From an uncultured Porphyromonadaceae bacterium (GTDB lineage: Bacteria; Bacteroidota; Bacteroidia; Bacteroidales; Muribaculaceae), in assembly GCA_947174225.1 (NCBI GenBank), contig CAMWIF010000158.1, positions 1 through 6,488 of the forward strand: 6,488 nucleotides of DNA, read 5' to 3'. This document shows positions 1 to 6,485 of this stretch, one piece after another. How positions within the stretch are numbered: position 1 is the stretch's first letter; the number at the start of each line of letters is the position of its first letter. Below the pieces are notes generated by a model. It searched no databases and had not been told where the DNA came from. It was given only the letters and a program-made list of their open reading frames with translations. A program made the position numbers and the translations under genes.

Positions 1-386
1 CCTTTTGCCAAGAAGCAGTAGGTATAGTTATTACAGGTGGATGGATTCTGCGCAATCACTGTAAGAAGCTCCCATTCCCCTCCGGCATAGCCAGATTCTT
101 CAAGAAGTTCACGCTTTGCAGCCTCAACAGGTTCCTCACCCGGTTCGGAAACTCCGGCTACCAATTCAATGTATACATCCTGCAAGCCGTGGCGGTATTG
201 CTCCACCATCACAAACTTACCATCTTCCGTTATGGCAATCACGTTTACCCACGTAGGGTATTCCAGCACATAATGTTCCGGATTAACTCTACCATCGGGG
301 AGCCTCACTTTATCGCATCGGGCGGTGAGCCAAGGACGACGGATTATATAATTACTCTCAAGTATTTCCCATTTCTCTTTTTCCAT
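1..386 (-). CDS. Nudix hydrolase, ADP-ribose pyrophosphatase type (3' end beyond window)
   Basis: The reading frame begins at the ATG at 386-384 (protein starts MEKEKWEILES) and stays open to the window edge, giving 128 residues; about 50 more would be expected for this family. Residues 78-100 form a complete Nudix box (G-x5-E-x7-R-E-L-L-E-E-x-G-Y). Its Glu residues (E93, E96, E97) bind the metal ions that drive hydrolysis of nucleoside diphosphate-X substrates. Residues ELVAG just before the box and a proline (P115) 15 residues after it fit the ADP-ribose pyrophosphatase subgroup, which would cleave ADP-ribose to AMP and ribose 5-phosphate in the cytosol. The segment VMVEQYRHG (59-67) is also typical. 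The gene is divergent from the lipoprotein gene at 686 and shows no functional link to it. Family is certain; substrate is inferred. Confidence 0.92.
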   Translation of the reverse strand, partial: MEKEKWEILESNYIIRRPWLTARCDKVRLPDGRVNPEHYVLEYPTWVNVIAITEDGKFVMVEQYRHGLQDVYIELVAGVSEPGEEPVEAAKRELLEESGYAGGEWELLTVIAQNPSTCNNYTYCFLAK

Positions 387-390
387 ATTG

Positions 391-398
391 CAAAACTA
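391..398 (-). promoter_or_regulatory. Candidate Bacteroidetes -7 promoter element for the Nudix gene
   Basis: On the minus strand this reads TAGTTTTG, an exact match to the Bacteroides -7 consensus TAnnTTTG. Only four bases (CAAT) separate it from the Nudix ATG, so transcription would start at or next to the start codon. No TTTG -33 element lies at the usual 19-21 bp spacing; the nearest ATTG, at 425-428, is 26 bp away. The match is short and could be chance in AT-rich DNA. Confidence 0.35.
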
Positions 399-412
399 TA
401 TTTTATACCCTT

Positions 413-458
413 GATGATTCCTTACAATTTAGTCTCTGCGATTAATGAACGAATCATC
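413..458. repeat. 8-bp perfect inverted repeat upstream of the Nudix gene
   Basis: GATGATTC at 413-420 and GAATCATC at 451-458 are exact reverse complements separated by 30 bp. A nested pair, GATT (440-443) and AATC (452-455), lies inside. The repeat starts 27 bp upstream of the Nudix start codon, so it could be an operator or a structured leader. It could also be chance in DNA of this composition. No U tract follows on either strand, so it is not a terminator. Confidence 0.25.
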
Positions 459-685
459 GCATATACTATTCTAAATGCAAAAATATAGCTTAATTATTAT
501 TAAAACAAATTAAAATCATAACTCTAAAACATTATATCCTAAAAAACCCGCGTTATAAAAAAGCTTTTAGCAATCTTTATTCAACTTAACCTTTTACGTA
601 GCTATCAAGGATTAATGAAATATGATCTTTCGCCATTGAGGACGGTGAGGTCTGATTAAATCCGGAAATATCATAGCACTAATTT

Positions 686-2593
686 ATGACAATGAATAAG
701 AATTTTATAGGAATTTTTCTTTCGTTAGCAACGGTGGGGGTAATTGCCACCGGATGTGACAAAAATCAATGGCCCGATGACAATATGGGTATGCCGGGGG
801 TGCCTCCGGGTGGAAATCCGGGTATGGGCACAGGCTCAGATGATGGTGATAAACCGGTATTCGACCCTGAAATCGCCCCTTGGTCGGGACAGACAGCCAA
901 TGACGCAGGATCGGATAAAGTTGACCAAACGAATGCCGACATTTATCACGAAGCCAACAGTTTCACTGAAAAAGTTAGGATTAACTTCAGCGATAACAAC
1001 GCAAACGTAAGTGTGACCGATGATAAGATACTAATCTATCAGGAGGGGGCATACGTCACAGTGGATATGCTCACAAATTCCGTCAAAGATGCTGAAATAG
1101 TGGTTTCAGGAAAAAGCAGCGACGGACAGTTGAAGATCTACGGTGAAAAGAAATTCAAGCTCACCTTAGACGGAGTTGACCTCACTTGCTCGAAGGGTCC
1201 AGCCATCAATGACCAATGCAAGAAACGAGTGTTCATACACCTTGCAGACGGCACATCGAACAGCCTGACCGATACACAGAAATATTCGGATGAGCCCTAC
1301 TACCTCAACCCGGAAAACGCCTCTGATGAAGACCGCAAGGGATGTTTCTTCAGCGAGGGGAACATGATTTTCAGCGGTTCGGGAGTGTTGCAGGTAAAAG
1401 GCAAATACAAGCACGGTATCGTCACCGACGGCTATATGTGGGTGCGTCCGGGTGTGACATTAGTGGTGGACGAGGCTGCCAAGAACGCCATCCACGTAAA
1501 GGGTGACGAGGCAGACGGAATCGGCTTCCATATGGACGGAGGTCTGATATATGCCAATGTTGCCTCTGTAGCCGGAAAGGCTATAAAATGTGATCTCAAT
1601 GTAGATGTCAAGGGTGGTCAGCTTCTGCTTAACACATCGGGCGACGCTACATATGACGAAGGAGACAACGACACTTCATCGGCAGCTTGCATAAAGACCG
1701 ACGGGAATGTGACTATTGAGGGTGGCACCCATATCCTGAAAAGCACCGGCACGGGTGGCAAGGGTATAAATTGCGACGGCAGTATGATATTCTCAGGAAG
1801 TGAAACCACTGTCACCACCTCCGGCGGCTCATACTACAAATCCTCATCCCTGACCTCCTCCCCAAAAGGTATAAAAGTGGATGGCGACTTCACAATGACT
1901 GACGGTACACTCAATATATCCGTCACAGGAAAAGCCGATAATTACGGAAGTCCTGAAGGATTGGAAAGTAAATCGGTTATGACAATTGATGGTGGCAATC
2001 TGTATTCTTATGCTACAGATGACGCTATGAACGCAGCCACCGGAATTAATATCAATGGGGGTAACATATACACCTATAGCGCCACTAATGACGCCATAGA
2101 TTCAAACGGTTATCTGTATATAAACGGTGGAGTTGTAATAGCTAACGGAGCAAGCGGCGCAGAGGAATCTTTCGACTGCGACAACAGTTCGCGTTTCCTC
2201 ATCAACGGAGGAACACTCATAGGCATAGGAGGAACATCGATGCAGAAACCCTCATCCTCCTCTAAACAGAGAGTGGTGATTTATGGTGGTCTATCTCTGG
2301 CTAAAGGTGATAATTTGGCAATCCTAAATTCTACGGGTAAACCAATCAATGTCTATAACATACCGAGAAGTATGCAGAATATGGTATTGTTCTTCAGCTC
2401 ACCGGATATTACCTCTGATGCCAAATATACTATCAGCAAAGGGGGAAAATTGACCGACTACCCCTCGTCTTGGAACGGGTTGTATTCAGGAGGTAGCTGG
2501 AGTGACGGTTCTCAAATAGGCACTTTCACCTCTGAAAGCGTGATAACAGTGATAGGAAATTCAGGAATGGGTGGAGGCGGCTGGAGACCGTAG
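686..2593 (+). CDS. Carbohydrate-binding beta-helix lipoprotein (Cthe_2159 family)
   Basis: This 635-residue envelope protein probably binds glycans; no catalytic motif is apparent. Residues 1-24 form a lipoprotein signal: a basic-polar start, hydrophobic FIGIFLSLATVGVIA, then ATGC with the lipidated Cys at 24. A Gly/Pro/Met-rich linker (about 33-50) follows. Residues about 110-240 match the front of the family. From about 297 to 510 there are eight beta-helix rungs ending in a turn such as IEGG, MTDG, IDGG or INGG, with preceding signatures such as GKGINCDG, PKGIKVDG, DDAMNA and NDAIDSNG. The segment GTSMQKPSSSSKQ (516-528) and the following FSSPD and YTISKGG are typical of the family C-terminus. 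The tail is GMGGGGWRP. The founding member, Clostridium thermocellum Cthe_2159, binds cellulose and polygalacturonate; the ligand here is unknown. An in-frame ATG at 692 is an alternative start. The gene stands alone and ends at a strong terminator. Confidence 0.88.
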   Translation: MTMNKNFIGIFLSLATVGVIATGCDKNQWPDDNMGMPGVPPGGNPGMGTGSDDGDKPVFDPEIAPWSGQTANDAGSDKVDQTNADIYHEANSFTEKVRINFSDNNANVSVTDDKILIYQEGAYVTVDMLTNSVKDAEIVVSGKSSDGQLKIYGEKKFKLTLDGVDLTCSKGPAINDQCKKRVFIHLADGTSNSLTDTQKYSDEPYYLNPENASDEDRKGCFFSEGNMIFSGSGVLQVKGKYKHGIVTDGYMWVRPGVTLVVDEAAKNAIHVKGDEADGIGFHMDGGLIYANVASVAGKAIKCDLNVDVKGGQLLLNTSGDATYDEGDNDTSSAACIKTDGNVTIEGGTHILKSTGTGGKGINCDGSMIFSGSETTVTTSGGSYYKSSSLTSSPKGIKVDGDFTMTDGTLNISVTGKADNYGSPEGLESKSVMTIDGGNLYSYATDDAMNAATGININGGNIYTYSATNDAIDSNGYLYINGGVVIANGASGAEESFDCDNSSRFLINGGTLIGIGGTSMQKPSSSSKQRVVIYGGLSLAKGDNLAILNSTGKPINVYNIPRSMQNMVLFFSSPDITSDAKYTISKGGKLTDYPSSWNGLYSGGSWSDGSQIGTFTSESVITVIGNSGMGGGGWRP

Positions 2594-2617
2594 TGATACA
2601 CCTAATCGAGAATGAGG

Positions 2618-2653
2618 CAGCCACAGCTTATGCGCATAAGCTGTGGCTGTTTT
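2618..2653 (+). terminator. Intrinsic terminator of the beta-helix lipoprotein gene
   Basis: Positions 2618-2649 are a perfect 32-bp palindrome with 16-bp arms (CAGCCACAGCTTATGC and its reverse complement), followed by TTTT at 2650-2653. It begins 24 bp after the lipoprotein stop codon. In the plus-strand transcript the stem can extend by G-U pairs into the U run. On the minus strand the same hairpin is followed by CCTCATTC instead of a U tract, so it would terminate the convergent GH2 gene, which ends at 2671, less well. Confidence 0.92.
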
Positions 2654-2670
2654 CGTATATAATAATTTGG

Positions 2671-5109
2671 TTAAAGGGCTGTGATGATTATGTTCTGTTC
2701 CGGAATATTATCTGACGATACCGTCAGTTTGCCTGTGCCGCCTAATGATTCTGACTGCACTAAAATCTGAGCCAAGCCATTGAAGGTATCCACTGAGAAA
2801 GTCTTCCCCTTTCCGTCAGTAGGTCGCTCGGCAGCTTTGAACGTCGGGTCACCGTTGCCGACACCAAGTATCCTTATCGGACCTTCCGCAGCGATATTAA
2901 GGGTAATATTAGCATCAGGGACAAAACGGCCTTTCTTATCCAAAACCTTCACTGCCACCACCGACACATCGGCATTGTCGGCATTTATGGTTGACCTGTC
3001 AGCTTCCAAAGCAAGTTTTGAAGCCTCTCCGGTAGTTTCAATGACCGTTTCCTTCACTTTCTTACCGTTCTTGTAGCCTATGGCTTTTACTTTCCCGGGT
3101 TGATAAACCGCGTCCCAACTCAAGTGACCGTTTTTAGGCATCTCTTTCCTGCCTAAGCTTTTGCCATTTACAAACAGCTCTACCTCATCCATATTGCTGT
3201 AAGCCCACATACTTACAGGCTCCCCTTCGTGTCCCTTCAGATTCCAATGAGGAAATATATGCAGCACCGGCTCATCCGTCCACCACGATTTAAGGTAAAA
3301 TGCCTCATCCTTTGGGAATCCACAATAATCGAGCACACCGAATTGCGAACCGGTAGCAGGATAAACCATAGGATTCGACTCGCCCCTATAGTCAAATCCG
3401 GTCCAATAGAACAAGCCACCGAGCCACGGACGCTCATCGTAGAATTTCCAGCCACGTTCTATGGCATTATAGATACTGTCCGGACCATTCAATGAGCGGT
3501 TGATAGCTTTCATAAAACCATTGGCATGGTCATCGTAATATACACCTCGCGCTCCGCAACCGGTAGTCTCCTCAGTACCCAGAGCCTTACGGTCGGGATA
3601 ATCAGCCCGATGCTGCTCAATAGGATTCTGCAACACATAGTTATAACCTGCTATGTCTACAGGTACCAAGACCGTAGGTCCGCTGGAGGATGCCATAGCC
3701 ATCGGACGTGTAGGATCAAACCTATGGCAATATTCACGCATAGTTTCGGAAATACGTTTTCCGAAGTCATTCCATTCAGTGCCCCATTCTTCGTTGCCCA
3801 CACTCCACACAATGATTGAGGGATGATTGCGGTCACGTTCAATCATCCTTTGCAGCAAGCGTATATGCTCATCGTTGACTCCGGTAAGACGATTCTCTTC
3901 CATCACCAATATTCCCAAGGAGTCACAGGCATCTATCATAGCCGGGGTCATAGGATTATGACTTGCACGGTAGGCATTGACACCATACTTTTTGAGCTCG
4001 CGCAGACGGAACGCCTGAAGGGCATCCGGAATAGCGGAACCGACTCCGGCGTGATCCTGATGAAGGTTTACACCCTTTATCTTCACATTCTTGCCATTAA
4101 GGAAGAAACCATTGTCAGCGTCAAACTTGGCGTCACGGAAGCCGGTCTTTGTGGTGTGGGTATCTACAACCTTTCCATCTTTCACAATCTCTGTAATCAC
4201 AGTATAAAGCTGTGGAGAATCTATGTCCCAGAGCATAGGATTATCAACCTTAGTGCTGACTTTTGATGTGCGGCTGCTCTTTGCCAAGACATCGTTTTCC
4301 GAAGTGACAGGAAAGAGGGTTTCAGTGCCGTCGGGGGCTACAAGGGTATTGCGGATTTCATAATCAGCCGTATCAAGGCTTTTATTGTCAACTTTGGTCT
4401 CAACTGTGACGAGAGCCTCATCATACGGAGCTTGCAGATCGGCATACACAAACGTGCCGAATGGAGCCACGTGGACGGGATCAGCCTTATCGAGCCATAC
4501 GTGACGATAGATACCGCTACCTTCATAAAACCAGCCCTCTTCAAGCGTAGCGTCGGCACGCACGGCTATCACGTTATCGCCACCGTAATTCAGATATTCA
4601 GATATATCGTAGACCTGAGGGGCATAACCGCTGGGTTCCTGACCAAGATAAAAGCCATTGACCCATACCCGGGCATCGCGGAATATGCCATCAAACTGAA
4701 GGGATATATGCTTGCCAAAATCTTCCTCCGGAATGGTGAAGGTCTTACGATACCAGCCGACACTGGTTTCAGGATATTTATATCCTACAGTCTTATAACC
4801 GTGGCTATGGCTGGCTTCCTTGGCAAAAGGGAGATCCACAACCCAATCGTGAGGAAGAGTGACCTCTTTCCATTCCTTTCCCCATTTCTCCGGTTGGAAC
4901 TTATCGCAATAAGGTCCTTCGTTATGGATGGAATTTGCTTTTGTGAGGTAGTTGAAATATTCAGTGCCGCATCCGAAATCCTTGGCAGGATCGGAAGCAT
5001 TACCGAAAGCGAAAAGCCAATTGTCGTCAAACGATTGACGCACGGCAGCCATTGTGGCTGACGAGGTGGTCAAAAGTAGGGCAATTGCGGGGATCAAAAG
5101 TTTTTTCAT
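2671..5109 (-). CDS. Secreted GH2 beta-galactosidase with DUF4982 and GH2 C-terminal domains
   Basis: This 812-residue glycoside hydrolase family 2 enzyme is predicted to release terminal beta-linked galactose, or a related sugar, in the periplasm. A Sec signal peptide (MKKLLIPAIALLLTTSSATMA, cut near 21) precedes the mature protein. Domains in order are: sugar-binding jelly roll (about 80-207; LPHDW at 85-89, GWYRKTF at 118-124), Ig-like domain (about 215-325), TIM barrel (about 330-620), DUF4982 (about 617-690; DEVELFVNGKSLG) and a GH2 C-terminal Ig-like domain (about 697-805). Catalytic signatures are GVNLHQDHAG (346-355), RASHNP (381-386), acid/base Glu440 in WSVGNEEW, and probable nucleophile Glu513 in GTEETTG aligned eight residues before RG. 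The N-x-K motif of beta-glucuronidases is absent from the barrel. The architecture resembles the group often named GalB in Bacteroides, but I cannot verify that name or the exact substrate. The gene lies 36 bp downstream of the SDR and is probably co-transcribed with it. Confidence 0.94.
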   Translation of the reverse strand: MKKLLIPAIALLLTTSSATMAAVRQSFDDNWLFAFGNASDPAKDFGCGTEYFNYLTKANSIHNEGPYCDKFQPEKWGKEWKEVTLPHDWVVDLPFAKEASHSHGYKTVGYKYPETSVGWYRKTFTIPEEDFGKHISLQFDGIFRDARVWVNGFYLGQEPSGYAPQVYDISEYLNYGGDNVIAVRADATLEEGWFYEGSGIYRHVWLDKADPVHVAPFGTFVYADLQAPYDEALVTVETKVDNKSLDTADYEIRNTLVAPDGTETLFPVTSENDVLAKSSRTSKVSTKVDNPMLWDIDSPQLYTVITEIVKDGKVVDTHTTKTGFRDAKFDADNGFFLNGKNVKIKGVNLHQDHAGVGSAIPDALQAFRLRELKKYGVNAYRASHNPMTPAMIDACDSLGILVMEENRLTGVNDEHIRLLQRMIERDRNHPSIIVWSVGNEEWGTEWNDFGKRISETMREYCHRFDPTRPMAMASSSGPTVLVPVDIAGYNYVLQNPIEQHRADYPDRKALGTEETTGCGARGVYYDDHANGFMKAINRSLNGPDSIYNAIERGWKFYDERPWLGGLFYWTGFDYRGESNPMVYPATGSQFGVLDYCGFPKDEAFYLKSWWTDEPVLHIFPHWNLKGHEGEPVSMWAYSNMDEVELFVNGKSLGRKEMPKNGHLSWDAVYQPGKVKAIGYKNGKKVKETVIETTGEASKLALEADRSTINADNADVSVVAVKVLDKKGRFVPDANITLNIAAEGPIRILGVGNGDPTFKAAERPTDGKGKTFSVDTFNGLAQILVQSESLGGTGKLTVSSDNIPEQNIIITAL

Positions 5110-5145
5110 ATGTTTAGGTTAATTTTTAAATCTTTTGGGAATAAC

Positions 5146-5922
5146 TCAGTCGAGAGTCTGGACACCGCCACCGTTAACCATCAGTGTCTGTCCGCTAACC
5201 CAGGCTGATATTGGAGATGCGAAGTAAAGTACAGCACCGGCTATATCGGAGACTTCACCGAGGCGATGAATCGGCGTGTGAGCCAACATCTTTGCTTCGA
5301 TTTCAGGTGTAAGTACAGAAGCGAGCGCGTGTGTACGGGTCGCACCGGGACCGACGTTGTTGATTCGTATGCCCATAGAACCGTAATCGAAAGCAAGGTT
5401 TGATGCCATATGGTTCAGGGCTGCTTTGGTAGAGCCATAAATTGCCATAGCCGGACTGTTGTTGATGCTGCTCATAGAGGTGATATTCACGATGCTACCA
5501 TAACCTGATTCCTGCATATGTGGAGCTGCCAACTTACAGAGTTCCCAAGGTGCAAAGACATTGATGGCATATATTCGCTCTACATAGGCACGGTCTATCT
5601 TAAAGGGATTTTCACGTCCTCCGCCACCCATTCCGGCATTATTTACAAGAATATTTACGGTGCCATATGTTGCCACAGTGAAATCAATCAGATGTTTCAG
5701 TTCGTCGCTATTCAGCACATTGCATACTGTAGCGGCAGCGGTGCCACCGTCAGCTACAATGCCGTCAGCCACAAGCTGTGCCTTTTCTAAAGAGAGGTCG
5801 CTCACCACCACCTTTGCACCGGCAGCAGCAAGTATCTCACAACATCCACGTCCTATTCCGTCGCCACCGCCCGTCACGACAGCCACTTTTCCCGTAAGGT
5901 CAAACAATGATTCAGTATTCAT
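5146..5922 (-). CDS. hdhA: Short-chain dehydrogenase, 7alpha-hydroxysteroid dehydrogenase-like (HdhA)
   Basis: This 258-residue cytoplasmic oxidoreductase has the classical SDR Rossmann fold. The cofactor loop TGGGDGIG spans 17-24, Asp42 in VVVSDLS at the end of beta-2 predicts NAD(H) over NADP(H), and NNAG lies at 94-97. The catalytic residues are Asn121, Ser149, Tyr162 and Lys166 (YGSTK). From memory of E. coli HdhA, which is NAD-dependent and oxidises the 7alpha-hydroxyl of bile acids, the match is close along the whole length. It is strongest in the C-terminal third, where TPEIE-KML-HTPI-RLG, WVSGQ and a terminal GGGVQ are shared. The 12 residues before the GK of the first strand equal the E. 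coli spacing, which supports this ATG. A glycine-rich loop (98-102) appears slightly longer than in E. coli. The gene precedes the GH2 gene by 36 bp. Steroid substrate is inferred; another secondary alcohol or sugar is possible. Confidence 0.86.
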   Translation of the reverse strand: MNTESLFDLTGKVAVVTGGGDGIGRGCCEILAAAGAKVVVSDLSLEKAQLVADGIVADGGTAAATVCNVLNSDELKHLIDFTVATYGTVNILVNNAGMGGGGRENPFKIDRAYVERIYAINVFAPWELCKLAAPHMQESGYGSIVNITSMSSINNSPAMAIYGSTKAALNHMASNLAFDYGSMGIRINNVGPGATRTHALASVLTPEIEAKMLAHTPIHRLGEVSDIAGAVLYFASPISAWVSGQTLMVNGGGVQTLD

Positions 5923-5959
5923 AATCTTAGCATTTGATATTTACTGTAAAACGTCACAT

Positions 5960-6028
5960 TCAACCTAACAGTTTATTTCCTATACCACTAATTATCTTAA
6001 TTATCCTTATACGAGTGATGGTATTCAT
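5960..6028 (-). CDS. Possible 22-residue leader ORF upstream of hdhA
   Basis: An ATG at 6028 is preceded by GAGGAAAG at 6033-6040 (minus strand), a better Shine-Dalgarno-like sequence than any annotated gene here shows, spaced about 8 bases from the start. The frame runs 22 codons to TGA, 37 bp before the hdhA start. The peptide begins MNTITRIRIIK and has seven isoleucines, four of them encoded by ATA, and four basic residues. It could be a leader peptide, a small cationic amphipathic peptide, or a chance frame in AT-rich leader DNA. I know of no homologue. Confidence 0.25.
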   Translation of the reverse strand: MNTITRIRIIKIISGIGNKLLG

Positions 6029-6111
6029 TTTTCTTTCCTCACTTTCGGGTTATATGTTAAGAATGATTTCTTAGTAATTTTCTTTAGGGTCTGCTAAATC
6101 CAGGATAAAGA

Positions 6112-6471
6112 TTAAATGCCTAACATAGCTGCAGGGGTAATGCCGAGAATAAGACAAATTGCACGGGCTATGCGTAAAGTCGGTTCTGCTCGCCCTGAGA
6201 TATAATCACTGACACGCGACGGACTTACTCCAAGTTCCTTAGCAAGCTGTTTCTGAGTCATACCCTTTTCCTCTATTGAAAGGCTGATAAGTTCTCCAAT
6301 AGTAGGTTTGGAAATTGGATAATGGATTTTTTCGTATGCCTCAACCACGTCTGAAACAATGGTAAGCTCAACGACATTCTTGTCGCTTACAGGAGTTTCA
6401 TCCGTCACAAGCGGCAATAGTTCCTCAATACGATTAAGGGCGTACTCATATTGTTGTTTTGTAATTTCCAT
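6112..6471 (-). CDS. higA: HigA-family antitoxin / XRE-type transcriptional regulator
   Basis: This 119-residue protein has an N-terminal helical region (about 1-55; QQYEYALNRIEELLPLV) and a C-terminal XRE-type helix-turn-helix (about 58-112). The probable helix 2 is MTQKQLAKELG and the recognition helix is SPSRVSDYISG, followed by EPTLRIARAICLILGI. This layout, with a C-terminal HTH after an acidic helical segment, matches HigA antitoxins of the E. coli YgjM type and the HigA proteins common in Bacteroides. Such proteins neutralise a HigB mRNA interferase and repress their own operon. In these modules higB normally lies immediately upstream, which here is past the right edge, so the partner is not visible. 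I chose the ATG at 6471; the TTG at 6480 sits inside a probable promoter element. No strong terminator follows, so readthrough towards hdhA is possible. Confidence 0.85.
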   Translation of the reverse strand: MEITKQQYEYALNRIEELLPLVTDETPVSDKNVVELTIVSDVVEAYEKIHYPISKPTIGELISLSIEEKGMTQKQLAKELGVSPSRVSDYISGRAEPTLRIARAICLILGITPAAMLGI

Positions 6472-6477
6472 ATTATA

Positions 6478-6485
6478 CAAAGTTA
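6478..6485 (-). promoter_or_regulatory. Candidate Bacteroidetes -7 promoter element before higA
   Basis: The minus strand reads TAACTTTG, an exact TAnnTTTG match, six bases before the chosen higA ATG. Transcription from it would start at or very near the start codon. The -33 element would lie outside the window. An alternative reading is that the TAA here is the stop codon of an upstream higB gene, in which case the match may be accidental. Confidence 0.35.

Larger units (their letters stand above)
387..685. other. AT-rich divergent intergenic region (Nudix / lipoprotein)
   Basis: These 299 bp separate two divergently transcribed genes and must hold both promoters. They are strongly AT-rich, especially 480-600. 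I see no convincing coding frame, tRNA or terminator. The Nudix side carries the -7-like element and the inverted repeat listed separately. On the lipoprotein side no exact TAnnTTTG with a -33 TTTG is found; TAATTTAT at 680-687, overlapping the lipoprotein start codon, is only a partial match. The last 75 bp, from about 612, are less AT-rich and may be 5' untranslated leader. Confidence 0.6.

Noticed and set aside
189..488. A 99-codon plus-strand open frame at the left edge
   Set aside because: It overlaps the start half of the Nudix gene antisense, where a full Nudix box is visible on the minus strand, and its end runs into non-coding AT-rich DNA.
539..570. AT-rich palindrome AAAAGCTTTT (559-568) and CTAAAA/TTTTAG arms (539-544, 565-570)
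   Set aside because: These are short A/T inverted repeats expected by chance in this composition; no gene ends nearby that would need a terminator.
744..1010. An 88-codon plus-strand frame inside the lipoprotein gene
   Set aside because: It is an out-of-frame shadow of the lipoprotein linker region with no independent support.
3526..4266. Two plus-strand open frames (3526-3819 and 3823-4266) antisense to the GH2 catalytic domain
   Set aside because: They sit opposite the TIM-barrel coding region with its catalytic motifs, and their translations lack family features.
4432..5061. A 209-codon plus-strand open frame antisense to the GH2 N-terminal half
   Set aside because: It lies wholly within the strongly supported GH2 gene, shows no recognisable domain, and is explained by the codon bias of the minus-strand gene.
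2671..5109. Beta-glucuronidase instead of beta-galactosidase
   Set aside because: The N-x-K motif that recognises the glucuronate carboxylate is not found in the barrel after the nucleophile; the DUF4982 and C-terminal domains fit the beta-galactosidase-like group better.
5518..5968. Two plus-strand frames antisense to hdhA (5518-5790 and 5660-5968)
   Set aside because: The minus strand encodes the cofactor-binding half of an SDR here; the antisense translations are unrecognisable.
6058..6073. Hairpin TAAGAA-TGAT-TTCTTA as terminator of higA
   Set aside because: The stem is only six A/T-rich pairs and no U tract follows on the minus strand.
6472..6480. TTG start for higA, three codons upstream of the ATG
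   Set aside because: The TTG is part of a TAnnTTTG promoter match, and the ATG at 6471 gives the N-terminus expected for HigA proteins.
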